From Musa acuminata AAA Group (Eukaryota > Streptophyta > Magnoliopsida > Zingiberales > Musaceae), in assembly GCF_036884655.1 (NCBI RefSeq), contig NC_088339.1:33098501-33162500 (forward strand): a stretch of 64,000 nucleotides of DNA, given 5' to 3'. Positions 25,407 to 36,776 of the stretch are shown piece after piece. Position 1 is the first letter of the stretch; every line of letters starts with the position of its first letter. Made by a program: the position numbers and the translations under genes. A model generated the notes under the pieces. The model had not been told where the DNA came from. It was given only the letters and a program-made list of their open reading frames with translations, and did no database searches.

Positions 25407-28140
25407 CAAAAGTAAAAGAAAGAAACTTCAGCTGAATGGGTGGATAACTAAGTCCATAACTAGAGTACTCAACATAACTTGATTGAGATCACTTTGGCTG
25501 GAGTGCACAGATCACATATAACAAAGTTAGGCCATATCTTGTGAGTGACAGTAATGCAATTGGCTGCCATTGCACAACTCTACTTTTGTTCTAGCTATGT
25601 TCTACAGCAGTGGAACATGTGTAGGAAACCTATATGGAGAGCTTTTTTCTTGCATGGATACAAATGTACAGGTCAATTGATAGAGCTCCTGATGGTAGTT
25701 TTGTGATGGTCATTACAAATGAGACTGCATTCTTATATTCAACAAACCTATCCTGAAATATAAACACTCGTGGTAAGCTCAGGAAAACAAGTATTTTGGT
25801 TCAAAGAAAGTAGAGCTACTATGGACCCTTTGAGTGGGATAACACTTTGTGGGTCAGATTGATGTCCAAGATGGTCATAGTTCACTATAAAACAGTAGGA
25901 TCACTGAATTATATAGGAAAAAGCAGGAGAGATGAATGACGAATCAAGTTTTAGTCTGTATATAACCCTAAAGGAGAATTGTTGGACTACAATGTGCAGT
26001 AATGAGAACATTAGAGATCGAGTTGAAAACATGGTGAAACATTTGTCATTTTGTCTTACATAAGGAAATTATAAAGTATTGATTATTGTATAAAGATGAG
26101 TGACTCGGTACTGTCTCTAAGAATTTTTGTGCGACATCACAAGGTCCATCACAAGCAATTAATTGAGCTTTTAAGGAACCTGAAAAAATATGGAGAGGCA
26201 TACAATGACATATTCCTAGATAAAAAAATTAGAAAAAACAAACAATTTTTTTTATTGTGGATATGCTGATTATGTGACAAACAGTGAAGAAAAATCAAGA
26301 TAGCAGTGATGATATGCAAAAACTTCCGTTCGCTATTCACAACAAGAAGGATAAAGGCAGTGTCTGCCTTTAAAAGATGATATTGAATCCTAGATTTTAA
26401 AATATTTAGTGCTAGTGTGTATTATGTCTGATGTTATAATTTGAATGGCAAAGCAGTCAAGTGCAAATTTGTTCCATTGAAAGGCTCAACTTAGTGAAAC
26501 AAAATGGCTGCAAAGTAAAAAAATTTAATTCATTAAATAATAATTTCTCAGGAAAGGCCAAATTATAAGCTATGACACCATGTAAAAGACCAGATAGAAT
26601 CTGATCCCAATTAGATCAGCCAGCTAAGATCATGACCAGGAACAAATGAGCCCATAAAACCACACTTTGGCATGTTTTACAAAATGCATGAGAACTTCCT
26701 TTGTAAAATCATTACCATTTTCTTCACAACCTCTTGAATACTTCCAGGTTTTTGGAGGCATAAAAATATGCATTCTTTTCTCTCTTTTTTTACTTAGTTC
26801 TTGATACCAAGACTAAGTTACTGTCTTAAATGTTTCTATGCTGTGATCAGGAAAAAGAATGAGAGGATGGGTGTGTGCCCTTTCTCTTAATTCATGTCTA
26901 CCTCAACTCTTCTTGCCATTGGTGAAACCCCTCAAAACCTCAAATTTACTTATTCAAGATTGCATTGACCATATCACTAACTTCGGGAAATCACACTTTG
27001 TCAGCTCAAACAAAAGCCCATACTGGTATGACTACCTTCTCAGTAAATCAGGATACAAGATGAGTCAGCAGATAGCCTAGTGGAAAAGTTTTCAGAAGCA
27101 AACTTTGTTCTGAATATGATACAGGACAGAGACAATAATAACAGAAAATTTGCCACAGCTGGGAGTTATTTGAATTGTTACGGGACTGTCAACTTTGATT
27201 TTTTATGCATTTCCACTCTCATCAACTTAAAATCAGACCACTCTGATACATGTAAAATAGGGAAGTCTAGTGACCTACAATAGAATCAAATCATAATGAT
27301 TACATCAGTTTATACTCATCATTAGAATCTTAGAGTCTCAGAAGAGCATATCTTGCATCAAAAGTAATCAAAAACCTAATTGTCCTCTAAGATACATGGA
27401 GCAGTTACCAACCATCCAGAATCCTCTGATTTCTTTTGTCAAACAAGGGATTCACATTATTGAACCTGCACCACTCACCAGTGAAACAGCATCATACAAC
27501 TTCTTTAGATTAAGTCCTTGACTTTAATAAGTTTTGTTCTAAAAAGAAATGAATATATAGCTGAAACATAACCATATTTTAACCAGTCCCTAGACCCAAT
27601 AACTCTCACAATATAAATTACTTATAATCTCCTTTAGATTTTCAAGACTGTTCCCTTCATTCTTTGGCAGGAAAGTGGCAACAAGTTGAATCTCTTGCTT
27701 TCTAGCATAAATTGATCCCCATACATCTTTTAAAAAAACTTCTTCATATGCTCCAATGCACTGTCTTTAGACAGTGACATCACATGAAACAGAAGAGAGC
27801 TGTCTATACCCCTGAAACAATTAAGTTCAACAAATCATATGATTGTGTGGTATCGTAATTCAGTTATCATGAACATGTCAGCATACAGAAAAATTGGTAC
27901 ATGAAGATGGAGGTGTAACATCAATACTTAATTGAATGGACAGTCCAAAATAAGACTACTGAATGTACACCAATTTCAGAAGATAATGTAAATCTTGTAA
28001 TTGTTAAAAATAGAGAGATTAAACAAAACCTAAAACTCAAATCACTGGAAAAAAGAAAAAGAAAGGCTCCATATAAGACCTTAGAAGGAACTACATGCTT
28101 CCATCAGGTAAAATTTGAAATTTGATGCGCAAATATAAGC

Positions 28141-28143
<3 letters not shown>

Positions 28144-28179
<36 letters not shown>
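28144..28179. repeat. (AT)n microsatellite
   Basis: Eighteen or so AT units. Confidence 0.96.
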
Positions 28180-28184
<5 letters not shown>

Positions 28185-29404
28185 TTTTTCAGGACTATAA
28201 ACTTCAAAATCGATTAATCAAATGATATATACATGCATTATTTCTTTGCAGCTATCTTATTCAGAAATACAAATGATATATGTTGAGAGAAAAAAAACAA
28301 ACAAGGAATCATGTTCTGTTTGGTCAGGTACTAGGTCATCAAATTAATTTTCATTTGACACAAGTCGACGTGGCAAACATCAAATTAATTTTGTCAATAA
28401 AAACGTTCTTCTCCTTACTGTGTAGATGAAAATGAATTGTATAATAAAATAATTTATATCAGAAGCAAGGTTCAAATATTGATCGAGTCAGCATGTACTG
28501 ATTGGTATTTACCGGTTTGACTAGGAATGATACTGAACCATATAGCCCGCTACCGTTTGGTGTAGATTTTTGTTATTCTTTAGTGATAACAAGCATTACT
28601 TAGTATCACGCAACATACAGGTTACCATACTGGTCCAACAAGGTGTCAAAACTGGCATCAGACAGTAATGCTAAACCTTGATCGGAACTGCTTAAGAATG
28701 AAATATGCTGTTCCAGGAGCATGGTAAATCAAATTCACACTCACTGCACGAGGTTCACACCAATGCTTTGTAGAGAGGCTGTCGGAAAGGATAACAAGGC
28801 TCACCCTCACATGGAGGCACAGACATGAAGGGGACATGGTGAAGTTGAAACGTCAGTGATTTGTCGCATTCAGAATCCCACAGATTTGTGTCTAGTGGGA
28901 AAGGAGTGACGACAAGAACAACAAACGAAAATTTCTATGATTTAGGGTTATCATTATTGGGAAAGGAACTGATGGAAAGACTTACTTTCTTGTTCACATG
29001 AATGGAATCGATCACCAAATTTCCGTGTTGGAACGCCAGCAACTACAAATGGTTTCAACCCGTGGATCACAAATATCAACTTCTTCAGGAAAAAAGAGGG
29101 GGAGCAATGAGATGAGTAACATCAATCGCCCATCGCCTTCCCTCGATTCCGGCCCACGAGTCTGTCCATTCTTCTCTTCTCTTCTCCACTTCACTTCATA
29201 GACGGCCATAAACACCTACCCCGATTCAAAATCCACCGCAGCTCCTCGACAACGCGTGTTGCTCTTGTGAACCATGAAAGCTTTCGGAATCGAAGACCTT
29301 AGGGAAAGGACAGAGCGACGGAGGGCCGAGGAGAAAGGAAGCGGAGGGACATCCAAAGGTGCGGAATAAGACGGTAAAAACGGCCCCGTCTTATTATATA
29401 AAAT

Positions 29405-30385
29405 ATTTTAAAATTTCATTTATTTTTAGGGTAAATTTCTTTTAAGAAAAATATTAGGTTTATTTTTTTTAATGAGTCTCTGTTTACTTTATTTTTGGCA
29501 TAATATTTTTTTTCCTAAATAATAATTTATGTATAGTCTCCGCTTGGTTATTCTCTTACATTTGCTCTTGATTTGTCACTGTTGTTGCGTATTTATTCGT
29601 TACGTTTATTGCCCATGGGCATGTACTCGCTCTTATTTATCGTCGTCATCTAAACCCTCATTCATCATTGTCAAAGTGCCAGTAATGTCTTATCGCAAGG
29701 TCCTCACCCTTCATCTTCGTCATATCATGCTACGGGCTATTATTGTTTCCTTCCTTGCCTCTCGCAATACCATCTTTGAGGATGACACCCTCCATCTTCG
29801 TCATATCATGCTACGGGCTATTACTGTTTCCTTCCTTGCCTCTCGCAATACCATCTTTGAGGATGACATCTTTAGTTTCCTCCACCACGTCTTGGATTTC
29901 GAGCCCCTCCAACTAAAGGAGTCGACTTCCATTTATTTTTATTTTGTCGTTGCTCAATTGAAAAAATAAAATAATTTGGGAATGAGGCATGATGACCCAT
30001 GTGGGGGATAGGAGAGGGAAAGTCTTATCGTGATCACCTCCTTCCCTTCTATCGAGTTCAATAACTATAATGCATGAGAAGAGCTTGACGATCAACATGG
30101 TGAAAGACAACATTATAGTTGTCTTGTTGCCCTCAACCTCATATCCACCTTGACATTATTGGACAATAATGGAACTTGTATCGAGACAAAAGCAATATTA
30201 ATAACAGATAAAGAACAACAAAAACGACAAGGGATGAATACGACTATGATAAGACAACTAAGCAAAAGTTATTAATAATCTTATCTATTAGAAAATAAAA
30301 GATACTGTATGAAAATAAAATAAACATGAGGTGAAAACTAAGTTTTTTTAAAATGACTCTTTATTATTTCCTTAAAAGGAAAAGG
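29405..30385. mobile_element. Candidate long-TIR DNA element with a tandemly duplicated ORF
   Basis: The AT-rich left arm (about 29425-29530) and the inverted right arm (about 30270-30380) share TTC(C)TTTTAAG near the outer end, then TGTTTA(C/T)TTTATTTT, and further in a TTTTCCTAAATA / TTTTCTAATAGA pair. The core is less AT-rich and includes an open frame at 29529-29969. Arms are diverged and no target duplication was found, so the call is tentative. It matches the layout of the elements at 9.4 and 11.0 kb. Confidence 0.35.
29712..29873 (+). repeat. 81-bp tandem duplication, two copies
   Basis: Copies start at 29712 and 29793 and differ at very few positions (for example ATTATTG against ATTACTG). 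The period is 27 codons, so the surrounding open frame is kept. Confidence 0.95.
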
Positions 30386-31454
30386 AGTTCGTCTAATCAA
30401 ACTTGCAAATTTGGATGGTGGAGTCATGTTTGCTTAGGCTTTGATGTCTGACCAAATTTGACACTATCGCCTGTATGTGATAAGACGAGTAGCCACCACA
30501 TGGAACAAATATGAAATGTATGGTTTGATCCACAAAACGTGAAGGAACATGAAATTGTTGGCGTATTTCCATTGCGAAATCATACATCTCAGGGCATGAA
30601 TTTGACTTTCCATGGAATCTTTGACTTAAGGTTTGAAATGATAAAGCCTGACGAGATCACACTACGACACCACATTAGAAAAGTTCCACAAACATGTTGA
30701 CGGCCTCTCGGACATACATAAGCCAACTCAAGTCATCCCAAAAAAGCAAAATCGAGTTACTTTGTCCACCTATGTAGCATTTTTTCAAACATCACTTTGC
30801 ATCCGGAAAGCCAACTCAAAAGACCTTACAGTGCAAAGGGTTATTTTGTTCTAATAATTAGTTTGAAAGTGTTTTGTATGTTAGTGATTCAAGTTTGAAA
30901 GTGTTTTGAATGTCAACGATTTTGAGATTAGACCGCTTGATTTAGACTTAATGTAAGAGACATTCAAATACTTGTTGGGGATTGATGTGGATTCAGACTA
31001 TTGTTTCATGAAGACCTTAGTGAGATGTTTGACATAGTTTAGCCGGCAGTCAAACCATCGTGAAAGTCTTGTATTCAATTTCAAGATATTAACAACGTGT
31101 GTTTATCTCATCCACTTCTCCATGTAAAACATAGAGTTGAAAGTCTTCCTCTTTCGGTCGTTCTCAATGGTTGACCTGTGTGTGAATCAACTCTCCTTAA
31201 TTTCCGCAGCAACACTCTCGATACTCACATTGAAGCCGTCAACATCACACTGTTGCTGTCTCACCGACGCAACAGTGTCCAACGTAGTTTAGATTCGAAG
31301 ACACTATTGACTTGGGGTATGGAGATCTCGTTGATCACATGTAGGTTTTTGATGGTGTGTCACACATTTGTTAGGTCGATCGATCAACTCACGAATTCTC
31401 TAGTGTTATTCAACAAACCTAAAATCGTAACATATTCTAATAAAAGAAGGAGAG
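30386..31454. other. Intergenic DNA left of the LTR retrotransposon
   Basis: No gene recognised. A + strand frame at 31178-31513 runs into the LTR and has no family resemblance. Confidence 0.45.
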
Positions 31455-32059
31455 TGATAACGGCAAAAATGGCAATGCGTCACGTCAGCATGACAGGTGG
31501 ATGCACTGCCTGAGGAGACAAGCATTGATGCCGACTCGACGTGCGCCGACGTCACCAGCCCTAAGCCAACCACCTCAGCTTTGACCCCGTGCGCTCAGCC
31601 GAGGCACAGGAGCACATCGACCGAGGCTCGCCCATACCCTGCGGCAGCCCGGTTCTCCGCGCCGGATCCCCGTGACAATGTCAGACGCCACGTGAGGTAT
31701 TGTCCTACCCCTGCAAGCAGGCACATCAGGTAACATCAAAACTCATCTATAAATATCCCAGAGTTTTAAACGAACAGGGGACACTTCTTCACTAGAAAAG
31801 CTCCCTTCCACATGATCTGACTTGATCGTCGGAGGGGTCGGGCCGAGCCTCCGACCCGACCTGTGTGCAGGAACGAAGGCGAGGTTGCCTCTTCCCCGAC
31901 GTTGCAGCGGAGCTCTCCCCCTGACGGGACATCCAGATCACCGCAGCCGGCCACCCCGGCCGCCCCGAGGAACGCCGCACCGGATCCCCGCGCGTTCGGA
32001 CCCGAACCAAGCCGCGTCGGCCCCCGAGGCCACGGCTAAAAAAGTTACTTACCGTAACA
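31455..32059 (+). repeat. 5' LTR of the gypsy-type element
   Basis: 605 bp, TG...CA ends. TATA box CTATAAATA at 31747-31755. Confidence 0.92.
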
Positions 32060-32061
32060 GA

Positions 32062-32079
32062 TTGGCGCTAGAAGGAGGG
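32062..32079 (+). other. Primer-binding site
   Basis: TTGGCGCTAGAAGGAGGG starts two bases after the 5' LTR. It begins with TGG, the complement of a tRNA CCA end. The tRNA was not identified. Confidence 0.6.
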
Positions 32080-32083
32080 TCGA

Positions 32084-33217
32084 ATGTCGAGGGATCCTCA
32101 GGTTGATCCCGACGAACTCCCTGTCGAGGGATCGTTCTTAGCAGGGGCGCAGGTCGTGCGTCCCTTGCGTGACGGGCCGTGGGCTGACGACCTCCCTGCG
32201 ACCTCTGAACGCGGCTGGCGTTCATTCGACAATCCGGATCTGTTTCCGCCCGAGGGCACTCCGAGCGTCCCCTCGCCGGTGTCATTCGAGGCCTTTCACG
32301 ACCTCGCTCGTCAAGTCTAAGCTCTGACGGATATGGTGCAAACCATTATCCCGCTCGTCTCCCAACCGACACCCCCACTTATGACTCAACCGCTACGGCA
32401 ACAAGAGTCGCCCGCTCGGGCCCACATGACGCTTTTGGAGCCTTCCACTTCTCCTCGGGTCAGACCGACCCCACTCGGGGATCCAGTAAGGACAAACCCG
32501 AGCGGCCGCCCGGAGCCCGAGGTATTATCTCCGGAATCAACGGACTCCCTGCGAGCCCAGCTATGCCTTCTTAGTCAGCGTCTCGACGAACTAGAGAAGG
32601 AGTTTCGCAACTCAGAGGGAGAGCTCGGGGTGGACACACACCGAGGATCTCCGTTCGCACCAAAGATACGAGATCACGTCGTTCCCCCGAACTTCCAGCT
32701 CCCTTCTCTGGACGCATACGACGGCGCCACTGACCCAGCCAACCATGTCGCCGCTTTCCGTGCCCAACTAGCGCTGCATGGAACATCTAACGCTTTAATG
32801 TGCAAGGCGTTTCCCACAACCCTGAGGGGTCCAGCCCGCACATGGTACGGCGGCCTGAAGACCGGAACGATCAGTTCCTTCGACCAACTCGCCAAGGACT
32901 TCGAGCTCCACTTCGCAGCCCATGCCCGGCCGAGGCCCTCCGCGACATTACTCCTCGGACTCAAACAAAGAGAGGACGAGCCTCTCTCACGTTTCGTGGA
33001 TCGCTTTATCACGCAAATCCGGAGCTTACCGGACACTCACCCCTCTTTGTTGGTGCAGGTGTTCATGGTAGGCTTGTGACCTTCCAGATTCTGTTGGTCC
33101 CTCGTAGAGCGACCCCCCACCACAGTACCAGATATGCTCCAGCGAGCCAATCGGTACATCGCGGCGGAAGCTTGGGTGACCGTAAGGAAGAGTGACTCTA
33201 GGCGACGGACCCCGTAG
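32084..33217 (+). pseudogene. Retrotransposon gag, broken by two stops
   Basis: ATG at 32084 and the same frame to TAG at 33215-33217 (377 codons). Two internal stops: TAA at 32318-32320, where CAA (Gln) would restore the frame, and TGA at 33077-33079. The central part carries the Retrotrans_gag pattern: [20 protein letters not shown], then [28 protein letters not shown], and [16 protein letters not shown]. After the second stop the frame still reads [20 protein letters not shown], a typical gypsy gag continuation. No CCHC zinc knuckle and no pol follow. The protein as such cannot be made in one piece from this copy. Confidence 0.85.
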
Positions 33218-33389
33218 CAGCGGTCAAGCACCCGCGGTTGCTATCCGGTGTAATCCTCGTGCAAGGAATCTAACCCCTTCCTCAGTCTCCTCCAAGCGAA
33301 GGCTCCATGTTTGCCTGACCGCCTCTTGGCTCACGGTTAGCTTCGGTCTAACCCCCTCTTTTTTGCATTCGCACGACTCGGTCTGAGAC

Positions 33390-35640
33390 GGCCGAGCTCC
33401 CCTCAGAGAAGCCTACCCGCCTGAGCGGTGTCACTCGGCCGCAGCCTGCCTGCGTCGAGCTTCTCGGCCCTTCACCGTCGAGTTCACCTCAGCGCGGCCT
33501 GCCCGCCTGAGTTGTCTCTCGGCCCGAGCCTACCTCCTCGGCCTGCGTCGTGCTACTCGGCCGCATGGCCCTCGCGAACACGCCTATACGGTCTGCCCGC
33601 CTGCGTTGCGCTCCTCGGCTCTTTGGCTTTATGCCACCCGAGACCACGCCTGCGCGGCCTGCCCGCATGCGTCGTGCTCCTCGGCTCTTCGGCTTTACAC
33701 TACCGAAGACCACACCTGTGCGGCCCCAGCCCGCCTGCGTCGTGCTCCTCGGCTCTTCGGCTTTACGCCACCCGAGACCACACCTGTGCGGCCCCAGCCC
33801 GCTTGTGCCGTGTTCCTTGGCCCCATGTTCCCGAGACAGACTTGCGCGGCCTGCCCGCCTGCGTCGTGCTCCTTGGCACCATGTTCCCAAGACTACCGGT
33901 GCGGTCGGCCCTCCTACGCCGAACCCCTCGGCCACACTCTGCCAAGCTCCTCTCAGAACGGCCTGCCCGCCTAAGCAGTGTCACTCGGCCGTAGCATGCC
34001 CGCGCCGAGCTTCTCGTCCCTTCACCGTCGAGTTCACCTCAGCGCGGCCTCTCCGCCAAAGTTGTCTCTCGGCCCGAGCCTAACTACTCGGCCGCATGGC
34101 CCTCGCGAACACGCCTGCGCGGTCTGCCCGCCTACGTTGTGCTCCTCGGCTTTTCGGCTTTAAGCCACCCGAGACCACGCCTGCGCGGCCTGCCCGCCTA
34201 CGTCGTGCTCCTCGGCTCTTCGGCTTTACGCCACCCGAGACCACACATGTGCGGCCCTAGCCCGCCTGCGCCGTGTTCCTTAGCCCCATGTTCCCGAGAC
34301 AGACTTGCGCGGCCTGCCCGCCTGCGTCGTGCTCCTTGGCACCATGTTCCCGAGACTACCGGCGCGGTCGGCCCTCCTACGCCGAACCCCTCGGCCACAC
34401 TCTGCCGAGCTCCTCTCAGAACGGCCTGCCCGCCTGAGCGGTGTCACTCGGCCACAGCCTGCCTGCGCCGAGATTCTCGGCCCTTCACCGTCGAGTTCAC
34501 CTTAGCGCGGCCTGCCCGCCAGAGTTGTCTCTCGGCCCGAGCCTACCTACTCGGTCGCATGGCCCTCGCGAACACGCCCACGCGATCTGCCCGCCTGCGT
34601 TGTGCTCCTCGGCTCTTCGGCTTTACACCACCCGAGACCACGCCTGCGTGGCCTGCCCGCCTGCATCGTGCTCCTCGGCTCTTCGGCTTTACGCCACCCG
34701 AGACCACACCTGCGCGGCCCCAGCCCGCCTGCGCCGTGTTCCTTGGCCCCGTGCTCCCGAGGCAGACCTGCGCGGTTCACCCGCCTGCGTCGTGTTGCTC
34801 GGCCCCCGGCTCCCGGGATACACCTGTGCGGCCAGCCCGCCTGCATCATGCTCCTCGGCTCTTCGGCTTTACGCCACCCGAGACCACACCTGCGCGGCCA
34901 GCCCGCCTGCGTCGTGCTCCTCGGCTCTTCGGCTTTACGCCACCCGAGACCACACCTGCGTGGCCCCAGCCCGTCTACGCCGTGTTCCTTGGCCCCGTGC
35001 TTCCGAGGCAGACCTGCGCGGTTCACCCGCCTACGTCGTGCTGCTCGGCCCCCGGCTCCCGGGACACACCTGCGCGGCCAGCCCGCCTACATCGTGCTCC
35101 TCGGCTCTTCGGCTTTACGCCACCCGAGACCACACCTGCGCAGCCAGCCCGCCTACGTCGTGCTCCTCGGCTCTTCGGCTTTACGCCACCCGAGACATAC
35201 CTGCGCGGCCAACCCGCCTACGCCGTGCTCCTCGGCCCTCATCGGCTTTACGCCGCTCGAGTCCACACCTACACGGCCAGCCCACCTGCGCTGTGCTCCT
35301 CGGCCCTCATCGGCTTTACGCCGCCCGAGTCCACACCTGCACGGCCAGCCCGCCTGCGTTGTGCTCCTCGGCCCTCGGCTTTACGCCACCCGAGACACAC
35401 CTGCGCGGCCAGCCCGCCTTCGCTGTGCTCCTCAGCCCTTATCGGCTTTACGCCACCCGAGACACACCTGCGCGACCAGCACGCCTGCGTCGTGCCCCTT
35501 AGCTCTTCGGCTTTACGCCACCCAGGACACACCTGCGCGGCTAGCCCGCCTGCGTCGTGCTCCTCGGCACCTCGGCTCTGTTCTTCCCGAAACTGTATCC
35601 GCACGGCCAGCCTACCTGGAGACAGAAGCCATGCATCGGA
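33390..35640. repeat. GC-rich tandem array inside the gypsy-type element
   Basis: Basic units of about 66-68 bp contain CTCCTCGGCTCTTCGGCTTT followed by ACGCCACCCGAGACC. Between 34681 and 35173 the anchor CTTCGGCTTT falls at 34681, 34861, 34927, 35107 and 35173, that is spacings 180, 66, 180, 66 and a higher-order period of 246 bp. A larger block starting with GTGTCACTCGGCC recurs at about 33429, 33979 and 34441. The array has few stop codons, so very long open frames exist on both strands; they overlap each other and are not genes. Confidence 0.93.
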
Positions 35641-35676
35641 CTCCCCTTGCGTGACAACCGACGCATAGCTCCTTTC

Positions 35677-35688
35677 GGGGGGGGGGAA
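35677..35688 (+). other. Polypurine tract
   Basis: Ten G followed by AA, ending two bases before the 3' LTR. Confidence 0.75.
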
Positions 35689-35690
35689 TA

Positions 35691-36294
35691 TGATAAGGGC
35701 AAAAATAGCAACGCGCCACGTCAGTATGACAGGTGGATGCACTGCCCGAGGAGGCAAGCATTGATGCCGACTCGACGTGCGCCGACGTCACCAGCCCTCA
35801 CCCAACCACCTCAGCTTTGACCCCGTGCGCTCAGCCGAGGCACAGGAGCACATCGACCGAGGCTCGCCCATACCCTGCGGCAGCCCGGTTCTCCGCGCCG
35901 GATCCCCGTGGCAATGTCAGACGCCACGTGAGGTATTGTCCTGCCCCTGCAAGCGGGCACATCAGGTAACATCAAAACTCATCTATAAATACCCCAGAGT
36001 TCTAAACGAACAGGGGACACTTCTTCACTAGAAAAGCTCCCTTCCACATGATCTGACTTGATCGTCGGAGGGGTCGGGCCGAGCCTCTGACCCGACCTGT
36101 GTGCAGGAACGAAGGCGAGGTTGCCTCTTTCCCGACGTTGCAACGGAGCTCTCCCCCTGACGGGACATCCATATCACCGCAGCCGGCCACCCCGGCGGCC
36201 CCGAGGAACGCCGCGCCGGATCCCGCGCGTTCGGACCCGAACCAAGCCGTGTCGGCCCCCGAGGCCATGGCTAAAAAAGTTACTTACCGTAACA
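35691..36294 (+). repeat. 3' LTR of the gypsy-type element
   Basis: 604 bp copy of the 5' LTR; TATA box at 35983-35991. Ends about 480 bp before the first CBF-like ATG. Confidence 0.92.
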
Positions 36295-36448
36295 TAAAGA
36301 GACACTTATGATTAATAATCTCTTATTTTCTCAATCTTTAGATCTCTCGATCTTTGTTTTTAGTTATAGATCATAGACGATTTATATGGTCGAAGCCACG
36401 CATGTTTCGCGCGCCGTCACGGGGGTCAATTCGAGTCAATCATCCTCT

Positions 36449-36596
36449 CACGTGTGGACGCTTGGTCGTTACCCGTCTCCCTCTTTGCCGGCACGGTAAA
36501 CCCCGACAGGCGGAGCTCGATACAAAAACCACCACGTGTTCCGTTCGCCACCGGCTGCGGGGCTCTCGTGTGGAAGCGCCGCACTAAGCGCACGTG
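36449..36596 (+). promoter_or_regulatory. Three G-box (CACGTG) sites upstream of the CBF-like gene
   Basis: CACGTG at 36449-36454, 36533-36538 and 36591-36596, all within 330 bp of the ATG. G-boxes bind bHLH (PIF type) and bZIP (ABF type) factors; regulation of CBF genes through them is known in other plants. Use here is inferred. Confidence 0.55.
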
Positions 36597-36674
36597 TTTC
36601 ACCGCCTCTCTCGTCTGTGGACTTTTACGTGGACGACCGCCGTCCTCGATTCCCGTCGACGCACTGCCTGCCTT

Positions 36675-36677
<3 letters not shown>

Positions 36678-36721
<44 letters not shown>
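36678..36721. repeat. (AT)n microsatellite in the CBF-like core promoter
   Basis: Twenty-two AT units ending 55 bp before the ATG at 36777. No other TATA box is seen nearby, so the tract may serve as one. Confidence 0.95.
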
Positions 36722-36723
<2 letters not shown>

Positions 36724-36776
36724 TTCGTACGAAGCCTAAAACACCCCCACCCCTCCACTGACCGCAGCGCTGTCAC

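Larger units (their letters stand above)
24225..28800. other. Region without an intact gene
   Basis: AT-rich DNA holding only the coding-like patches listed under the possible eroded gene, a TG/GA compound microsatellite and an AT microsatellite. Confidence 0.4.
20880..29275 (-). pseudogene. Possible eroded multi-exon gene, - strand, unidentified
   Basis: Several - strand patches look like exons but I cannot name the family. In gene order: a possible first exon 29220-29275 (ATG, then GT donor); 27621-27811, reading EVFLKDVWGSIYARKQEIQL after an AG acceptor; 25650-25745; about 24935-25035 reading RLVCGGEPKNGIFLARQPG; 24475-24560 reading VAEAFAFAVEIYPTLFGSF; 21543-21717; 21285-21395 reading GDKKLKEVQEMIVKLLKSG; and 20900-21170 with SLVATVATIPHGSRNVISTA. 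In-frame stops interrupt three patches (TAA at 27767-27769, a TAG ending the 25.0-kb patch, and a TAG just before the SLGPSLVAT phrase). A solo LTR sits between two of the patches. Exon joins were not established, so this may be a decayed gene, parts of two genes, or chance. Confidence 0.3.
31455..36294 (+). mobile_element. Non-autonomous Ty3/gypsy-type LTR retrotransposon
   Basis: 5' LTR 31455-32059, 3' LTR 35691-36294; both begin TGATAA and end CTTACCGTAACA. A primer-binding-site-like TTGGCGCTAGAAGGAGGG follows the 5' LTR at 32062, and a polypurine tract precedes the 3' LTR at 35677-35688. By hand count the LTRs differ at about 22 positions plus one indel, mostly transitions. The interior has a broken gag (32084-33217) and then a GC-rich tandem array (about 33390-35640); no protease, reverse transcriptase or integrase was found. 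Host flanks (GAGAG on the left, TAAAG on the right) do not form a clear target duplication. The gag type points to Ty3/gypsy; lineage is not certain. Confidence 0.9.

Noticed and set aside
33390..35640. Regular repeats considered as a CRISPR array
   Set aside because: The units are contiguous or near-contiguous tandem repeats without unique spacers, in a plant retrotransposon.
34139..35668. Open frame of 509 codons, with other frames of about 350 codons overlapping it on the same and opposite strand
   Set aside because: All lie inside the GC-rich tandem array. The repeat unit lacks stops in several frames, so the frames are open by composition; the translations are repeats of the same phrase with no protein domain.
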